A program made the position numbers and the translations under genes. The notes below the pieces were generated by a model that did not search any database, was not told where the DNA came from, and saw only the letters and a program-made list of their open reading frames with translations. A DNA stretch of 64,000 bases, from the NCBI GenBank assembly GCA_042854365.1, contig AP031437.1, forward strand, positions 1,860,001 through 1,924,000. The letters are read 5' to 3'. Positions within the stretch are counted from its first letter, which is position 1; every line of letters starts with the position of its first letter. This document shows positions 1 to 9,400 of this stretch, in pieces. The stretch comes from Anaeromassilibacillus sp001305115 (lineage in GTDB: Bacteria; Bacillota; Clostridia; Oscillospirales; Acutalibacteraceae).

Positions 1-1513
1 ATTGGCCTTTACCGCCGGACTGTCTTGCATACTTGGTGTCGACGTCCGCCAGCTTGCGGATGGTCTCCTTGTAAGCAACCTGCGGCTTACCGACATTTGC
101 TTCCACCTTGAATTCACGCAGAAGTCTATCCACAATGATTTCCAAGTGCAGTTCGCCCATGCCAGCGATGATGGTCTGGCCGGTCTCCTCATCGGTATAC
201 GCCTTAAAGGTCGGGTCTTCTTCCGCCAGCTTTGCCAGCGCAATACCCATTTTTTCCTGGCCAGCCTTTGTCTTCGGCTCGATAGCCACGCGAATAACCG
301 GCTCCGGGAATTCCATGGATTCCAGAATGACCGGATGCTTTTCATCGCACAGGGTGTCGCCGGTGGTGGTGTTCTTTACACCGATTGCCGCGGCAATATC
401 ACCCGCATAGACAATGTCGATATCCTGGCGGTGATTTGCGTGCATCTGCAAAATACGGCCGATTCTCTCATTGCTGTCCTTTACAGAGTTGTAAACTGTA
501 GCGCCCGCACTCAATGTACCGGAGTACACACGGAAATAGCACAGCTTTCCAACAAATGGGTCAGCCGCAATCTTAAATGCAAGTGCAGAGAAGGGCTCAT
601 CGTCGGATGCATGACGATCCTCTTCCTCGCCTGTCTCCGGGTTTACACCACGGATTGCAGGGATGTCGGTCGGAGCCGGCATATAGTCGATGATCGCATC
701 CAGGAGCTTCTGCACGCCCTTGTTCTTATAGGAAGTACCACAAGTCACTGGAACCATCGTATTGGCAATGGTGGACTTACGGATTGTACGAACAATCTCT
801 TCCCTAGTGAGCTCTTCACCGGAGAGATATTTCTCCATGAGCTCGTCGTCCTGCTCAGCAACATGCTCAAGCAGTGCATTGTGATATTCCTCGGCAATGT
901 CAACCATATCCTCCGGAATATCCTCGACGCGCATATCCTTGCCCATGTCGTCATAGTAGACGTCCGCCTTCATATCGATCAGGTCGATGATCCCACGGAA
1001 GGTATCTTCGCTGCCGATCGGAAGCTGAATCGGAACGGCATTACACTTCAAGCGCTCCTTCATCATCTTGACGACATTATAGAAGTCAGCGCCCATGATG
1101 TCCATCTTATTGACATACGCCATACGCGGAACATGATATTCCTCAGCCTGGCGCCAAACCGTTTCGGACTGGGGCTCAACGCCACCCTTTGCGCAGAAAA
1201 CGGTTACAGAACCGTCCAGTACGCGCAGGGAACGTTCCACCTCAACGGTGAAGTCCACGTGGCCGGGAGTGTCAATGATGTTGATGCGGTGGCCTTTCCA
1301 GAAGCAGGTCGTAGCAGCAGAGGTAATCGTGATACCTCTCTCCTGCTCCTGCGCCATCCAGTCCATCGTTGCAGCACCGTCGTGCGTCTCGCCGATCTTG
1401 TGGTTAACACCCGTATAATACAGAATACGTTCTGTCGTCGTTGTTTTACCGGCATCGATGTGCGCCATGATACCGATATTGCGGGTCATTTCGAGTGATA
1501 CCTGCCTTGGCAT
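1..1513 (-). CDS. fusA: Elongation factor G, 3' part outside window
   Basis: GTPase that drives ribosome translocation and, with RRF, ribosome recycling. The first 504 codons are present; the family is about 690-700 residues, so the C-terminal domains lie beyond the left edge. The G1 loop AHIDAGKTTTTE (residues 17-28) and the G3 DTPGH motif are intact, followed by the G-prime insert and domain II. The ATG at 1513 follows AAGGAGGAAACT, a strong ribosome binding site. It is the third gene of an rpsL-rpsG-fusA (str) operon, 45 bp downstream of rpsG. Confidence 0.98.
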   Translation of the reverse strand, partial: MPRQVSLEMTRNIGIMAHIDAGKTTTTERILYYTGVNHKIGETHDGAATMDWMAQEQERGITITSAATTCFWKGHRINIIDTPGHVDFTVEVERSLRVLDGSVTVFCAKGGVEPQSETVWRQAEEYHVPRMAYVNKMDIMGADFYNVVKMMKERLKCNAVPIQLPIGSEDTFRGIIDLIDMKADVYYDDMGKDMRVEDIPEDMVDIAEEYHNALLEHVAEQDDELMEKYLSGEELTREEIVRTIRKSTIANTMVPVTCGTSYKNKGVQKLLDAIIDYMPAPTDIPAIRGVNPETGEEEDRHASDDEPFSALAFKIAADPFVGKLCYFRVYSGTLSAGATVYNSVKDSNERIGRILQMHANHRQDIDIVYAGDIAAAIGVKNTTTGDTLCDEKHPVILESMEFPEPVIRVAIEPKTKAGQEKMGIALAKLAEEDPTFKAYTDEETGQTIIAGMGELHLEIIVDRLLREFKVEANVGKPQVAYKETIRKLADVDTKYARQSGGKGQ

Positions 1514-1558
1514 AGTTTCCTCCTTAAAGTTCTGAAAATAGTATACAGCCTGCGCCGA

Positions 1559-2029
1559 TTACCATCTGTAATGTGCGAAAGCTCTGTTAGCCTCTGCCAT
1601 CTTGTGCGTATCGTCACGCTTCTTGGCAGCACCGCCAGCACCATTAACAGCATCAAGGATCTCGCCGGCAAGTCTTTCCTTCATGGTCTTTTCAGATCTG
1701 AGTCTGGAATAGTTGGTCATCCAGCGCAGGCCCAAGGTCTGTCTTCTCTCTGGACGAACCTCCATCGGCACCTGGTAGGTAGCGCCGCCGACACGGCGGG
1801 CCTTAACTTCGAGCTGCGGCATGACGTTTTCCATCGCCTGCTCAAAGACCTCCAGCGGCTCTTTGCCGGTCTTTTCACGAATAATATCAAATGCACCATA
1901 GACAATTTTCTGAGCAACGCCCTTCTTGCCGTCGTACATGATATTGTTGATAAGACGAGTTACAAGCTTCGAATTGTAAAGCGGATCGGGCAAAACATCA
2001 CGTTTTGCAATATTTCCTCTTCTTGGCAC
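1559..2029 (-). CDS. rpsG: 30S ribosomal protein S7
   Basis: Primary 16S rRNA-binding protein that organises the 3' domain of the small subunit head. 156 residues from a GTG start at 2029, the normal family length. GTG is chosen because it gives the canonical N-terminus (fMet)PRRGNIAKRDVLPDP and sits 8 nt after GGAGGG; an in-frame ATG upstream would add six unsupported residues. It lies between rpsL and fusA in the standard str order. In other bacteria S7 is the autoregulator of this operon; I saw no obvious S7-binding mimic in the 174-bp rpsL-rpsG gap. Confidence 0.98.
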   Translation of the reverse strand: MPRRGNIAKRDVLPDPLYNSKLVTRLINNIMYDGKKGVAQKIVYGAFDIIREKTGKEPLEVFEQAMENVMPQLEVKARRVGGATYQVPMEVRPERRQTLGLRWMTNYSRLRSEKTMKERLAGEILDAVNGAGGAAKKRDDTHKMAEANRAFAHYRW

Positions 2030-2203
2030 TTTACTTCCCTCCTTCACAGAATGATATCATAGGTACTCGAAAGCGACAAACTCCCGTTGGCCAACACAGA
2101 GGCGTCCGCTATAGAAAATCTATATAAAACGCCGCTGCATTGTGTTTTGTGTCAAACATGCAGCCGTTCGGATCTTGTCAAATTTAGAGTGTAGCTTTGG
2201 CTC

Positions 2204-2632
2204 TTACTTTGTAGCCTTACCAGCCTTCGGACGCTTCGCACCATACTTGGAACGAGCCTGCATACGCTTTGCAACGCCCTGGGCATCCAGCGTACCACGG
2301 ATAATATGGTAACGGACACCAGGAAGGTCCTTAACACGGCCGCCGCGGATCATCACGACGCTGTGTTCCTGCAGGTTGTGGCCCACACCGGGGATATAAG
2401 CGCTGACTTCGATTCCATTGGAGAGCCTTACTCTGGCGATCTTACGAAGAGCAGAGTTCGGCTTCTTCGGGGTAGCCGTCTTAACAGACGTGCAAACACC
2501 ACGCTTTTGCGGGGAATCCTGATCAATCGCAATGCGCTTCTTGGAGTTCCAGCCCTTCAAAAGTGCAGGAGCCTTTGCCTTCTTTTCGCTTACCTCACGG
2601 CCAGTATGAACTAACTGGTTAAATGTTGGCAT
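2204..2632 (-). CDS. rpsL: 30S ribosomal protein S12
   Basis: Decoding-centre protein of the small subunit. 142 residues from an ATG at 2632 preceded by AGGAGGTGTCGT. It is longer than the 124-residue E. coli form because of an insert of about 14 residues (GWNSKKRIAIDQDS) before the conserved QKRGVCT segment, a form I associate with Clostridia. The streptomycin-determining lysines are wild type (TPKKPNSAL and GRVKDLPGV). First gene of the str operon, driven by its own promoter that overlaps the end of rpoC. Confidence 0.98.
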   Translation of the reverse strand: MPTFNQLVHTGREVSEKKAKAPALLKGWNSKKRIAIDQDSPQKRGVCTSVKTATPKKPNSALRKIARVRLSNGIEVSAYIPGVGHNLQEHSVVMIRGGRVKDLPGVRYHIIRGTLDAQGVAKRMQARSKYGAKRPKAGKATK

Positions 2633-2713
2633 ACGACACCTCCTCACATAAAAGAAAATATATGTCAAGCGGAAAACCGCTGAACACCTAGCGAAAAAGG
2701 GATTAAACACAAT

Positions 2714-2754
2714 TTTATCCTGTTCCAGAAAAGAAATTCCTGGAACAGGATAAA
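2714..2754 (-). other. Perfect 15-bp hairpin in rpsL leader (candidate attenuator)
   Basis: Arms 2714-2728 and 2740-2754 pair perfectly around an 11-nt loop. The hairpin lies inside the roughly 245-nt 5' leader between the predicted rpsL start point (about 2879) and the rpsL ATG. On the minus strand the trailing sequence is AATTGTGTTTAATC, a poor U-tract, so a plain rho-independent terminator is not certain. It could be an attenuator, a processing site, or a weak terminator of rpoBC readthrough. Confidence 0.55.
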
Positions 2755-2885
2755 TTTTTATAAGTTTCGTAAGGCACAGGGAATATTCCCCGAATTTCAC
2801 GGGCTTTTCCCGCGGATTTTATTCATCCTTCCCACATATTGCAGAATCTGGAAGAATTTGATCCGCCCCGCCGTTACAATTGAAT

Positions 2886-2915
2886 ATTATAGCGCTAAAT
2901 GGCTTGATTTGTCAA
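2886..2915 (-). promoter_or_regulatory. Sigma-A promoter of rpsL-rpsG-fusA
   Basis: Minus strand: TTGACA (2910-2915), 18-bp spacer, TATAAT (2886-2891); both hexamers are consensus. The -35 box is built from the fourth- and fifth-last rpoC sense-codon positions (TTG ACA, Leu-Thr), so the promoter straddles the rpoC stop codon. Confidence 0.85.
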
Positions 2916-5900
2916 GTCCTCACCTTCATGTTCGATCTCAACGCCGCTATAGCATTTCATGCCTGTGCCGGCCGGGACCAACTTACCGATGATGACATTT
3001 TCCTTCAAACCGAGCAGCGGGTCCACCTTGCCTTTGATAGCAGCATCGGTCAACACGCGGGTCGTCTCCTGGAAAGAGGCAGCCGAGAGGAACGAATCGG
3101 TCGCCAAGGAGGCCTTGGTAATACCCAACAGGGTCGGCGAACAGGTTGCCTCGCGCAGATCGGGTTCTCCCGCAGCAATGCGCTCCCGAACGATTTGATT
3201 TTCTGCCTCAAACTCGGTCTTTTCAACCAAAGAACTGGGCAGAAGCTTCGTATCGCCCGGATCTTCGACCTTGACCTTCTTCATCATCTGGCGCACAATG
3301 ACCTCGATATGCTTGTCGTTGATGTCAACGCCCTGCATCCGGTAAACACGCTGTACTTCTTCAATCAGATAATCCTCCACCGCATGTGTACCGCTGATCG
3401 CAAGTACATCGTGCGGATTTACCGAACCTTCTGTAATGCGCGTCCCTTTATCGATTACGTCGCCCTCATTGACGATGATACGGGAACCAAAGGGAATCAA
3501 ATAGGACTTGCTTTCGCCGCTCTCCTGGTCGGTTACAACCACATGACGATTTTTCTTAATATCTTCAAACGTTACCCGGCCGCCAATCTCACTGATAATG
3601 GCCAGATGCTTTGGCTTACGGCCCTCAAACAGCTCTTCGACGCGGGGAAGACCCTGCGTAATATCCTCTGCGCTGGCGACGCCGCCGGTATGGAAGGTTC
3701 TCATGGTCAACTGCGTACCAGGCTCACCGATGGACTGCGCCGCGATGATCCCCACCGCCTCGCCGACGGTAACCGGCTGGCCGTTCGCCAGGTTGGCGCC
3801 ATAACATTTCTGGCACACACCATGGCGCGCACGGCAGTTCAGAATTGAGCGAACCTTGATGCGCTGTACGCCATGCCCAACAATGATATCTGCATCGTTG
3901 TCATCCATCATCTTGTCCTTGGAGACAAGCACCGCCCCCGTCTCCGGGTCGACAAAGTCTTCTACCAGATAGCGTCCAATCAAACGCTCGTGCAGAGACT
4001 CAATGGACTCCTTGCCTTCCTTAATATCAAAGACCTCCAGGCCGTCTGTTGCACCGCAGTCCTCCTCGCGGATGATCACATCCTGCGAAACATCGACCAG
4101 GCGGCGGGTCAGATAACCGGAGTCCGCGGTACGCAGAGCCGTATCCGCCAAGCCCTTTCGGGCGCCACGGGAAGAAATGAAGTATTCCAAAATGTTCAAA
4201 CCTTCACGGTAATTTGCACGAATCGGAATCTCGATCGTCTTACCGGAGGTATTTGCAATCAGACCGCGCATGCCGGCCAACTGACGGATCTGGCTCATGG
4301 AACCACGAGCGCCGGAATCTGCCATCATAAAGATCGGGTTGTAGCGGTCCAGCCCCTTCTGCAGAGCGTCCGTTACATCGTTGGTGGCCTTTTCCCAAGT
4401 TTTCAAAACGGCGTTGTAACGTTCTCCATCGGAGAGCAAACCGTTTTTGAACTGATCGGTAACCAGATCAATCTTCTTTTCTGCCTCAGAGATGATCTCC
4501 TTCTTTTGTGGCGGAATGGTCGCATCACAGACAGCGACCGTGATGGCGCTCTTAGTGGAATACTTATATCCCTGTGCTTTCACAGCGTCCAATACTTCCG
4601 AAGTCTTTGGAACACCGTGAACTTTAATACATTTATCGATGATTTTTCCAAGTTGTTTTTTGCCAACCAGGAATTCAATCTCAAACTTGAAGCGGTTTTC
4701 TGGGTCCGAACGGTCCACAAAGCCGAGATCCTGCGGAATTGGACGGTTGAAAATCATACGGCCCACGGTGGTATCCACCAAACGGGAAACCTTCTGGCCA
4801 TCGATCTCCATAGTTCTGCGTACCTTAATCTTCGCATGCAGTCCAACAATATGCGAATCGTACGCCATAATCGCTTCGTCGAAATCACGGAAAACTTTTC
4901 CTTCACCCAGCTCTCCGTCTTTTTCCAATGTGAGATAATAGGACCCCAGAACCATGTCCTGCGTTGGAACCGTAACCGGGCGCCCGTCGGAAGGCTTAAG
5001 CAGGTTGCCGGCCGCCAGCATCAGGAAGCGGGCTTCCGCCTGCGCTTCGGAGGACAACGGGACGTGTACAGCCATCTGGTCGCCGTCAAAGTCAGCATTG
5101 TACGCTGTACATGCCAACGGATGCAACTTCAACGCGCGCCCCTCAACCAACACCGGTTCAAATGCCTGAATGCCCAAACGATGCAGCGTAGGCGCACGGT
5201 TGAGCAGCACCGGATGATTCTTGATAACGATTTCCAAAGCATCCCAGACCTCTGGCTTCGCGCGCTCGACCGCTTTTCTGGCCGCCTTGATGTTTCCGGC
5301 GGCGCCGGTCTCTACCAAACGTTTCATTACAAATGGCTTAAACAATTCCAACGCCATTTCTTTTGGCAAGCCGCACTGATACATTTTCAGTTCCGGCCCA
5401 ACCACAATAACGGAACGGCCGGAATAGTCAACACGCTTGCCCAACAGGTTCTGGCGGAAACGCCCCTGTTTGCCTTTCAACATATCGGAAAGGGACTTCA
5501 ACGGACGGTTGTTCGGGCCAGTGACCGGACGGCCACGGCGGCCATTGTCAATCAATGCATCAACCGCCTCCTGCAACATGCGCTTCTCGTTGCGGACGAT
5601 GATGTCTGGCGCGCCGAGCTCCAACAGCCGCTTCAAGCGGTTGTTTCGGTTGATGACACGGCGATAGAGGTCGTTCAGGTCAGAGGTCGCAAAACGTCCG
5701 CCATCGAGCTGAACCATCGGGCGAATGTCCGGCGGGATGACCGGCACCACGTCGAGAATCATCCACTCCGGACGGTTACCCGAGAGCCGGAATGCCTCAA
5801 CAACCTCTAGGCGCTTCAAAATACGGACACGCTTCTGACCGGAGGCCGTCGCCAGCTCATCTTTGAGCTCGACGGACTCCTTTTCCAGATCAATTTCCTC

Positions 5901-6437
5901 CAACAGGGTCTTGATGGCTTCCGCGCCCATACTGGCCTGGAAATCGTCCTCGTATTTTTCGCGCAGATCACGGTATTCCTTTTCGGTCAAGAGCTGCTTT
6001 TTCTGCAGCTCACGCACATTTCCGGGGTCCGTGACAATATACAGGGCAAAATAGAGCACTTTTTCCAGCATGCGGGGGGATATATCCAGAATCAACCCCA
6101 TCCGGGAAGGGATTCCTTTGAAGTACCAAATATGGGAAACGGGCGCAGCCAACTCAATATGGCCCATGCGCTCGCGGCGAACCTTCGCCCGTGTAACTTC
6201 AACGCCGCAGCGGTCGCAGATCTTTCCCTTATAACGGATACGCTTATATTTGCCGCAATGGCATTCCCAGTCCTTCTGCGGTCCAAAGATACGCTCGCAA
6301 AAGAGGCCGTCGCGCTCCGGCTTTAGGGTACGGTAGTTGATCGTCTCCGGCTTCTTGACTTCGCCATAGGACCATTCGCGGATCTTGTCCGGCGAAGCCA
6401 GCCCGATTTTTATTGATTCAAATTCGTTGAATTCCAT
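2895..6437 (-). CDS. rpoC: DNA-directed RNA polymerase subunit beta'
   Basis: Largest catalytic subunit of RNA polymerase. 1180 residues. Visible are the N-terminal zinc finger (C59, C61, C74, C77 in CHCG and CDRCG), the active-site NADFDGD (447-453) that holds the catalytic magnesium, and the C-terminal second zinc site (CRARHGVCQKCYG). The ATG at 6437 follows GAAGGGGGTCACATA. It lies 18 bp downstream of rpoB, the standard rpoBC pair. The last codons double as the -35 element of the downstream str operon promoter. Confidence 0.99.
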   Translation of the reverse strand: MEFNEFESIKIGLASPDKIREWSYGEVKKPETINYRTLKPERDGLFCERIFGPQKDWECHCGKYKRIRYKGKICDRCGVEVTRAKVRRERMGHIELAAPVSHIWYFKGIPSRMGLILDISPRMLEKVLYFALYIVTDPGNVRELQKKQLLTEKEYRDLREKYEDDFQASMGAEAIKTLLEEIDLEKESVELKDELATASGQKRVRILKRLEVVEAFRLSGNRPEWMILDVVPVIPPDIRPMVQLDGGRFATSDLNDLYRRVINRNNRLKRLLELGAPDIIVRNEKRMLQEAVDALIDNGRRGRPVTGPNNRPLKSLSDMLKGKQGRFRQNLLGKRVDYSGRSVIVVGPELKMYQCGLPKEMALELFKPFVMKRLVETGAAGNIKAARKAVERAKPEVWDALEIVIKNHPVLLNRAPTLHRLGIQAFEPVLVEGRALKLHPLACTAYNADFDGDQMAVHVPLSSEAQAEARFLMLAAGNLLKPSDGRPVTVPTQDMVLGSYYLTLEKDGELGEGKVFRDFDEAIMAYDSHIVGLHAKIKVRRTMEIDGQKVSRLVDTTVGRMIFNRPIPQDLGFVDRSDPENRFKFEIEFLVGKKQLGKIIDKCIKVHGVPKTSEVLDAVKAQGYKYSTKSAITVAVCDATIPPQKKEIISEAEKKIDLVTDQFKNGLLSDGERYNAVLKTWEKATNDVTDALQKGLDRYNPIFMMADSGARGSMSQIRQLAGMRGLIANTSGKTIEIPIRANYREGLNILEYFISSRGARKGLADTALRTADSGYLTRRLVDVSQDVIIREEDCGATDGLEVFDIKEGKESIESLHERLIGRYLVEDFVDPETGAVLVSKDKMMDDNDADIIVGHGVQRIKVRSILNCRARHGVCQKCYGANLANGQPVTVGEAVGIIAAQSIGEPGTQLTMRTFHTGGVASAEDITQGLPRVEELFEGRKPKHLAIISEIGGRVTFEDIKKNRHVVVTDQESGESKSYLIPFGSRIIVNEGDVIDKGTRITEGSVNPHDVLAISGTHAVEDYLIEEVQRVYRMQGVDINDKHIEVIVRQMMKKVKVEDPGDTKLLPSSLVEKTEFEAENQIVRERIAAGEPDLREATCSPTLLGITKASLATDSFLSAASFQETTRVLTDAAIKGKVDPLLGLKENVIIGKLVPAGTGMKCYSGVEIEHEGEDLTNQAI

Positions 6438-6455
6438 TATGTGACCCCCTTCTAT

Positions 6456-9400
6456 TTATTCCTGTTCGCCGTCTCCATCAGAAGAAATGTCAAAGGGTTC
6501 CTCCTTCTCAAAAAGATCGTCATCTCCATCGGACGGGAAGTCGTCCCCGTCAAAGAGGTCGTCGTCCTCATGCTCTTCCGTCGAATAGCCATCCAGCTCT
6601 CCGTCCTCCACAGTCGGTTCGTCAAACAAATCGTCGGATGGGGTGAAGCCCATATCGTCGTCATCGTCAAAGTTCTGCTTGAGGTCAATTTCTTCGTTGT
6701 TCCTATCCAACACCTTGACATCCAAGCCCAAAGACTGCAATTCCTTGATTAGAACCTTGAAGGACTCCGGAACACCCGGTTTCGGAATATTCTGGCCCTT
6801 TACAATGGCCTCATAGGTCTTAACACGGCCGACCACATCGTCGGACTTGACGGTCAAAATCTCTTGCAAAGTGTAAGCAGCGCCGTATGCCTCCAGCGCC
6901 CAGACCTCCATCTCACCGAAACGCTGGCCGCCAAACTGCGCCTTGCCGCCCAACGGCTGCTGTGTAACCAGCGAATACGGACCGGTTGAGCGAGCATGAA
7001 TCTTATCGTCGACCAGGTGATGCAGCTTGAGGTAGTACATATAACCAACTGTAACCGGGTTGTCGAAATATTCGCCCGTACGGCCGTCTTTCAAAAGAAT
7101 CTTACCATCTTCGCGCATACCTGCTTGCTTGAAGCACTCGCGGATGTCGTCTTCATGTGCGCCATCGAAAACCGGGGTCATGATCTTCCAACCGAGCGCT
7201 TTGGCAGCCATACCGAGGTGTACTTCCAAAACCTGGCCGATGTTCATACGGGACGGAACGCCCAGGGGATTCAACACAATGTCCAGAGGAGTGCCATCCG
7301 GCAGGAACGGCATATCCTCCACCGGCAGGATACGGGATACAACACCTTTGTTTCCGTGGCGGCCCGCCATCTTGTCGCCGACCGAAATCTTTCTCTTCTG
7401 CGCAATATAACAGCGCACAACCTTGTTGACGCCGGGGCTCAACTCATCGTGGCTGTTCTCACGGGTAAAGACTTTGACATCCACCACAATGCCATATTCG
7501 CCATGGGGTACGCGAAGGGAGGTGTCGCGTACTTCACGGGCCTTTTCGCCAAAGATCGCACGCAGCAAGCGTTCTTCTGCGGTCAGCTCGGTTTCACCCT
7601 TCGGTGTAACCTTTCCGACCAGAATGTCGCCCGCACGCACCTCTGCGCCGACGCGGATAATGCCGCTTTCATCGAGGTCACGCAGGAGATCTTCGTTGAC
7701 GTTCGGAATATCCCGGGTAATCTCCTCCGGCCCAAGCTTTGTATCGCGGGCCTCGGTCTCATATTCTTCAATGTGAATGGACGTATAAACATCATCGCGG
7801 ACGATCTTTTCACTGATCAAAACCGCGTCCTCGTAGTTGTAACCTTCCCAGGTCATAAAACCGATCAGGGCATTCTTACCCAGGCTGATCTCGCCGTCCT
7901 TGGTTGCCGGCCCATCGGCAATGACATCGCCCACCTGAACACGATCTCCCACGCTCACAACCGGAACTTGGTTGACACATGTTCCCTGGTTCGAGCGCAT
8001 AAATTTGATGATGTGATAGGTGTCGATCTCGCCGTCGTCGCGGGTCACACGGACTTCATCCGCACTGACACTGCGCACCACGCCCGCACGCTTTGCCAGC
8101 ACACAGACGCCGGAGTCAACACCCGCCTTATATTCCATGCCGGTTCCGACAATCGGAGACTCCGTCCTAAGCAACGGCACTGCCTGCCGCTGCATGTTGG
8201 AACCCATCAGTGCACGGTTGGCGTCGTCGTTTTCCAAAAAAGGAATCATCGCCGTTGCAACGGACACAACCATTCGCGGAGAAACATCCATGAAGTCCGC
8301 ACGTTCGCGCTCCACTTCCACGAATTCATCCCGGGAACGGGCGTTGACCTTTAGATGCTTAAAGCGACCGTCCTCGTCCAACGGTTCGTTTGCCTGTGCA
8401 ACGATGTATTCATCCTCCATGTCCGCCGTCATATAGACGACTTCGTCGGTGACAATTCCAGTCTCCTTGTCCACTCGGCGATAGGGCGCTTCAATGAACC
8501 CGTACTGGTTGATTCGAGCAAACGTTGCCAAATAGGAAATCAGGCCGATGTTCGGGCCTTCCGGTGTCTCAATTGGGCACATGCGGCCGTAGTGGCTATA
8601 GTGTACGTCACGGACCTCAAACCCTGCACGGTCTCTGGAGAGTCCGCCCGGACCCAGAGCCGAAAGGCGGCGCTTATGCGTCAGCTCTGCCAACGGATTG
8701 GTCTGATCCATAAACTGGGACAACGGCGAAGAACCAAAGAATTCTTTAATCGCCGCTACAACAGGACGGATATTGATGAGCGAATGGGGAGTCAAAACTT
8801 CCAAGTCCTGCGCCTGCAGGGTCATACGCTCGCGAATAACGCGCTCCAAACGGGAAAAACCAATACGGAACTGGTTCTGCAACAATTCGCCCACCGAGCG
8901 GATACGGCGATTTCCCAAATGGTCAATATCGTCCACACTGCCCAAACCAACCGCCAGGCAGTTCATATAGTTGATCGAGGAAAAAATATCATCGATGATA
9001 ATGTGTTTGGGAATCAACTCATCCCGGCGGGAGCGGATCATATCCTTGAGCGCCTCGTCATCGTCGCCGCACTCGCCCAAGATCTCCGCCAGTACACTGA
9101 AGCGAACCCGTTCATTGATGTCGCATTCTGTCACAGCATCAAAATTCACGAACTTCTGAATGTCCACCATGCCATTGGAAATCACTTTGACTTCGCGTTC
9201 GTTCACTGTGACATAGACCACGCTTACACCCGCGTCGTCGATCTCTTTTGCCAACTCGCGGGAGACAACCTGTCCTTCTTCTGCCATCAACTCGCCGGTG
9301 AGCGGGTTGACAATCGGTCTGGCCAGCTGCTGGCCGGTGATGCGGCCTGCCAAATTCAGCTTTTTATTGTACTTGTAGCGGCCTACGCGGGAAAGATCGT

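Noticed and set aside
2..1498. Long plus-strand open frame opposite fusA (498 codons)
   Set aside because: Antisense by-product of the fusA codon pattern; no ribosome binding site, no protein-like domain.
2640..2668. TTGACA close to the rpsL ribosome binding site as a second promoter
   Set aside because: No -10 at a workable distance; the position falls on the Shine-Dalgarno.
3873..5810. 645-codon plus-strand frame opposite rpoC
   Set aside because: Shadow of a highly conserved gene; composition and motifs are those of reverse-complemented rpoC.
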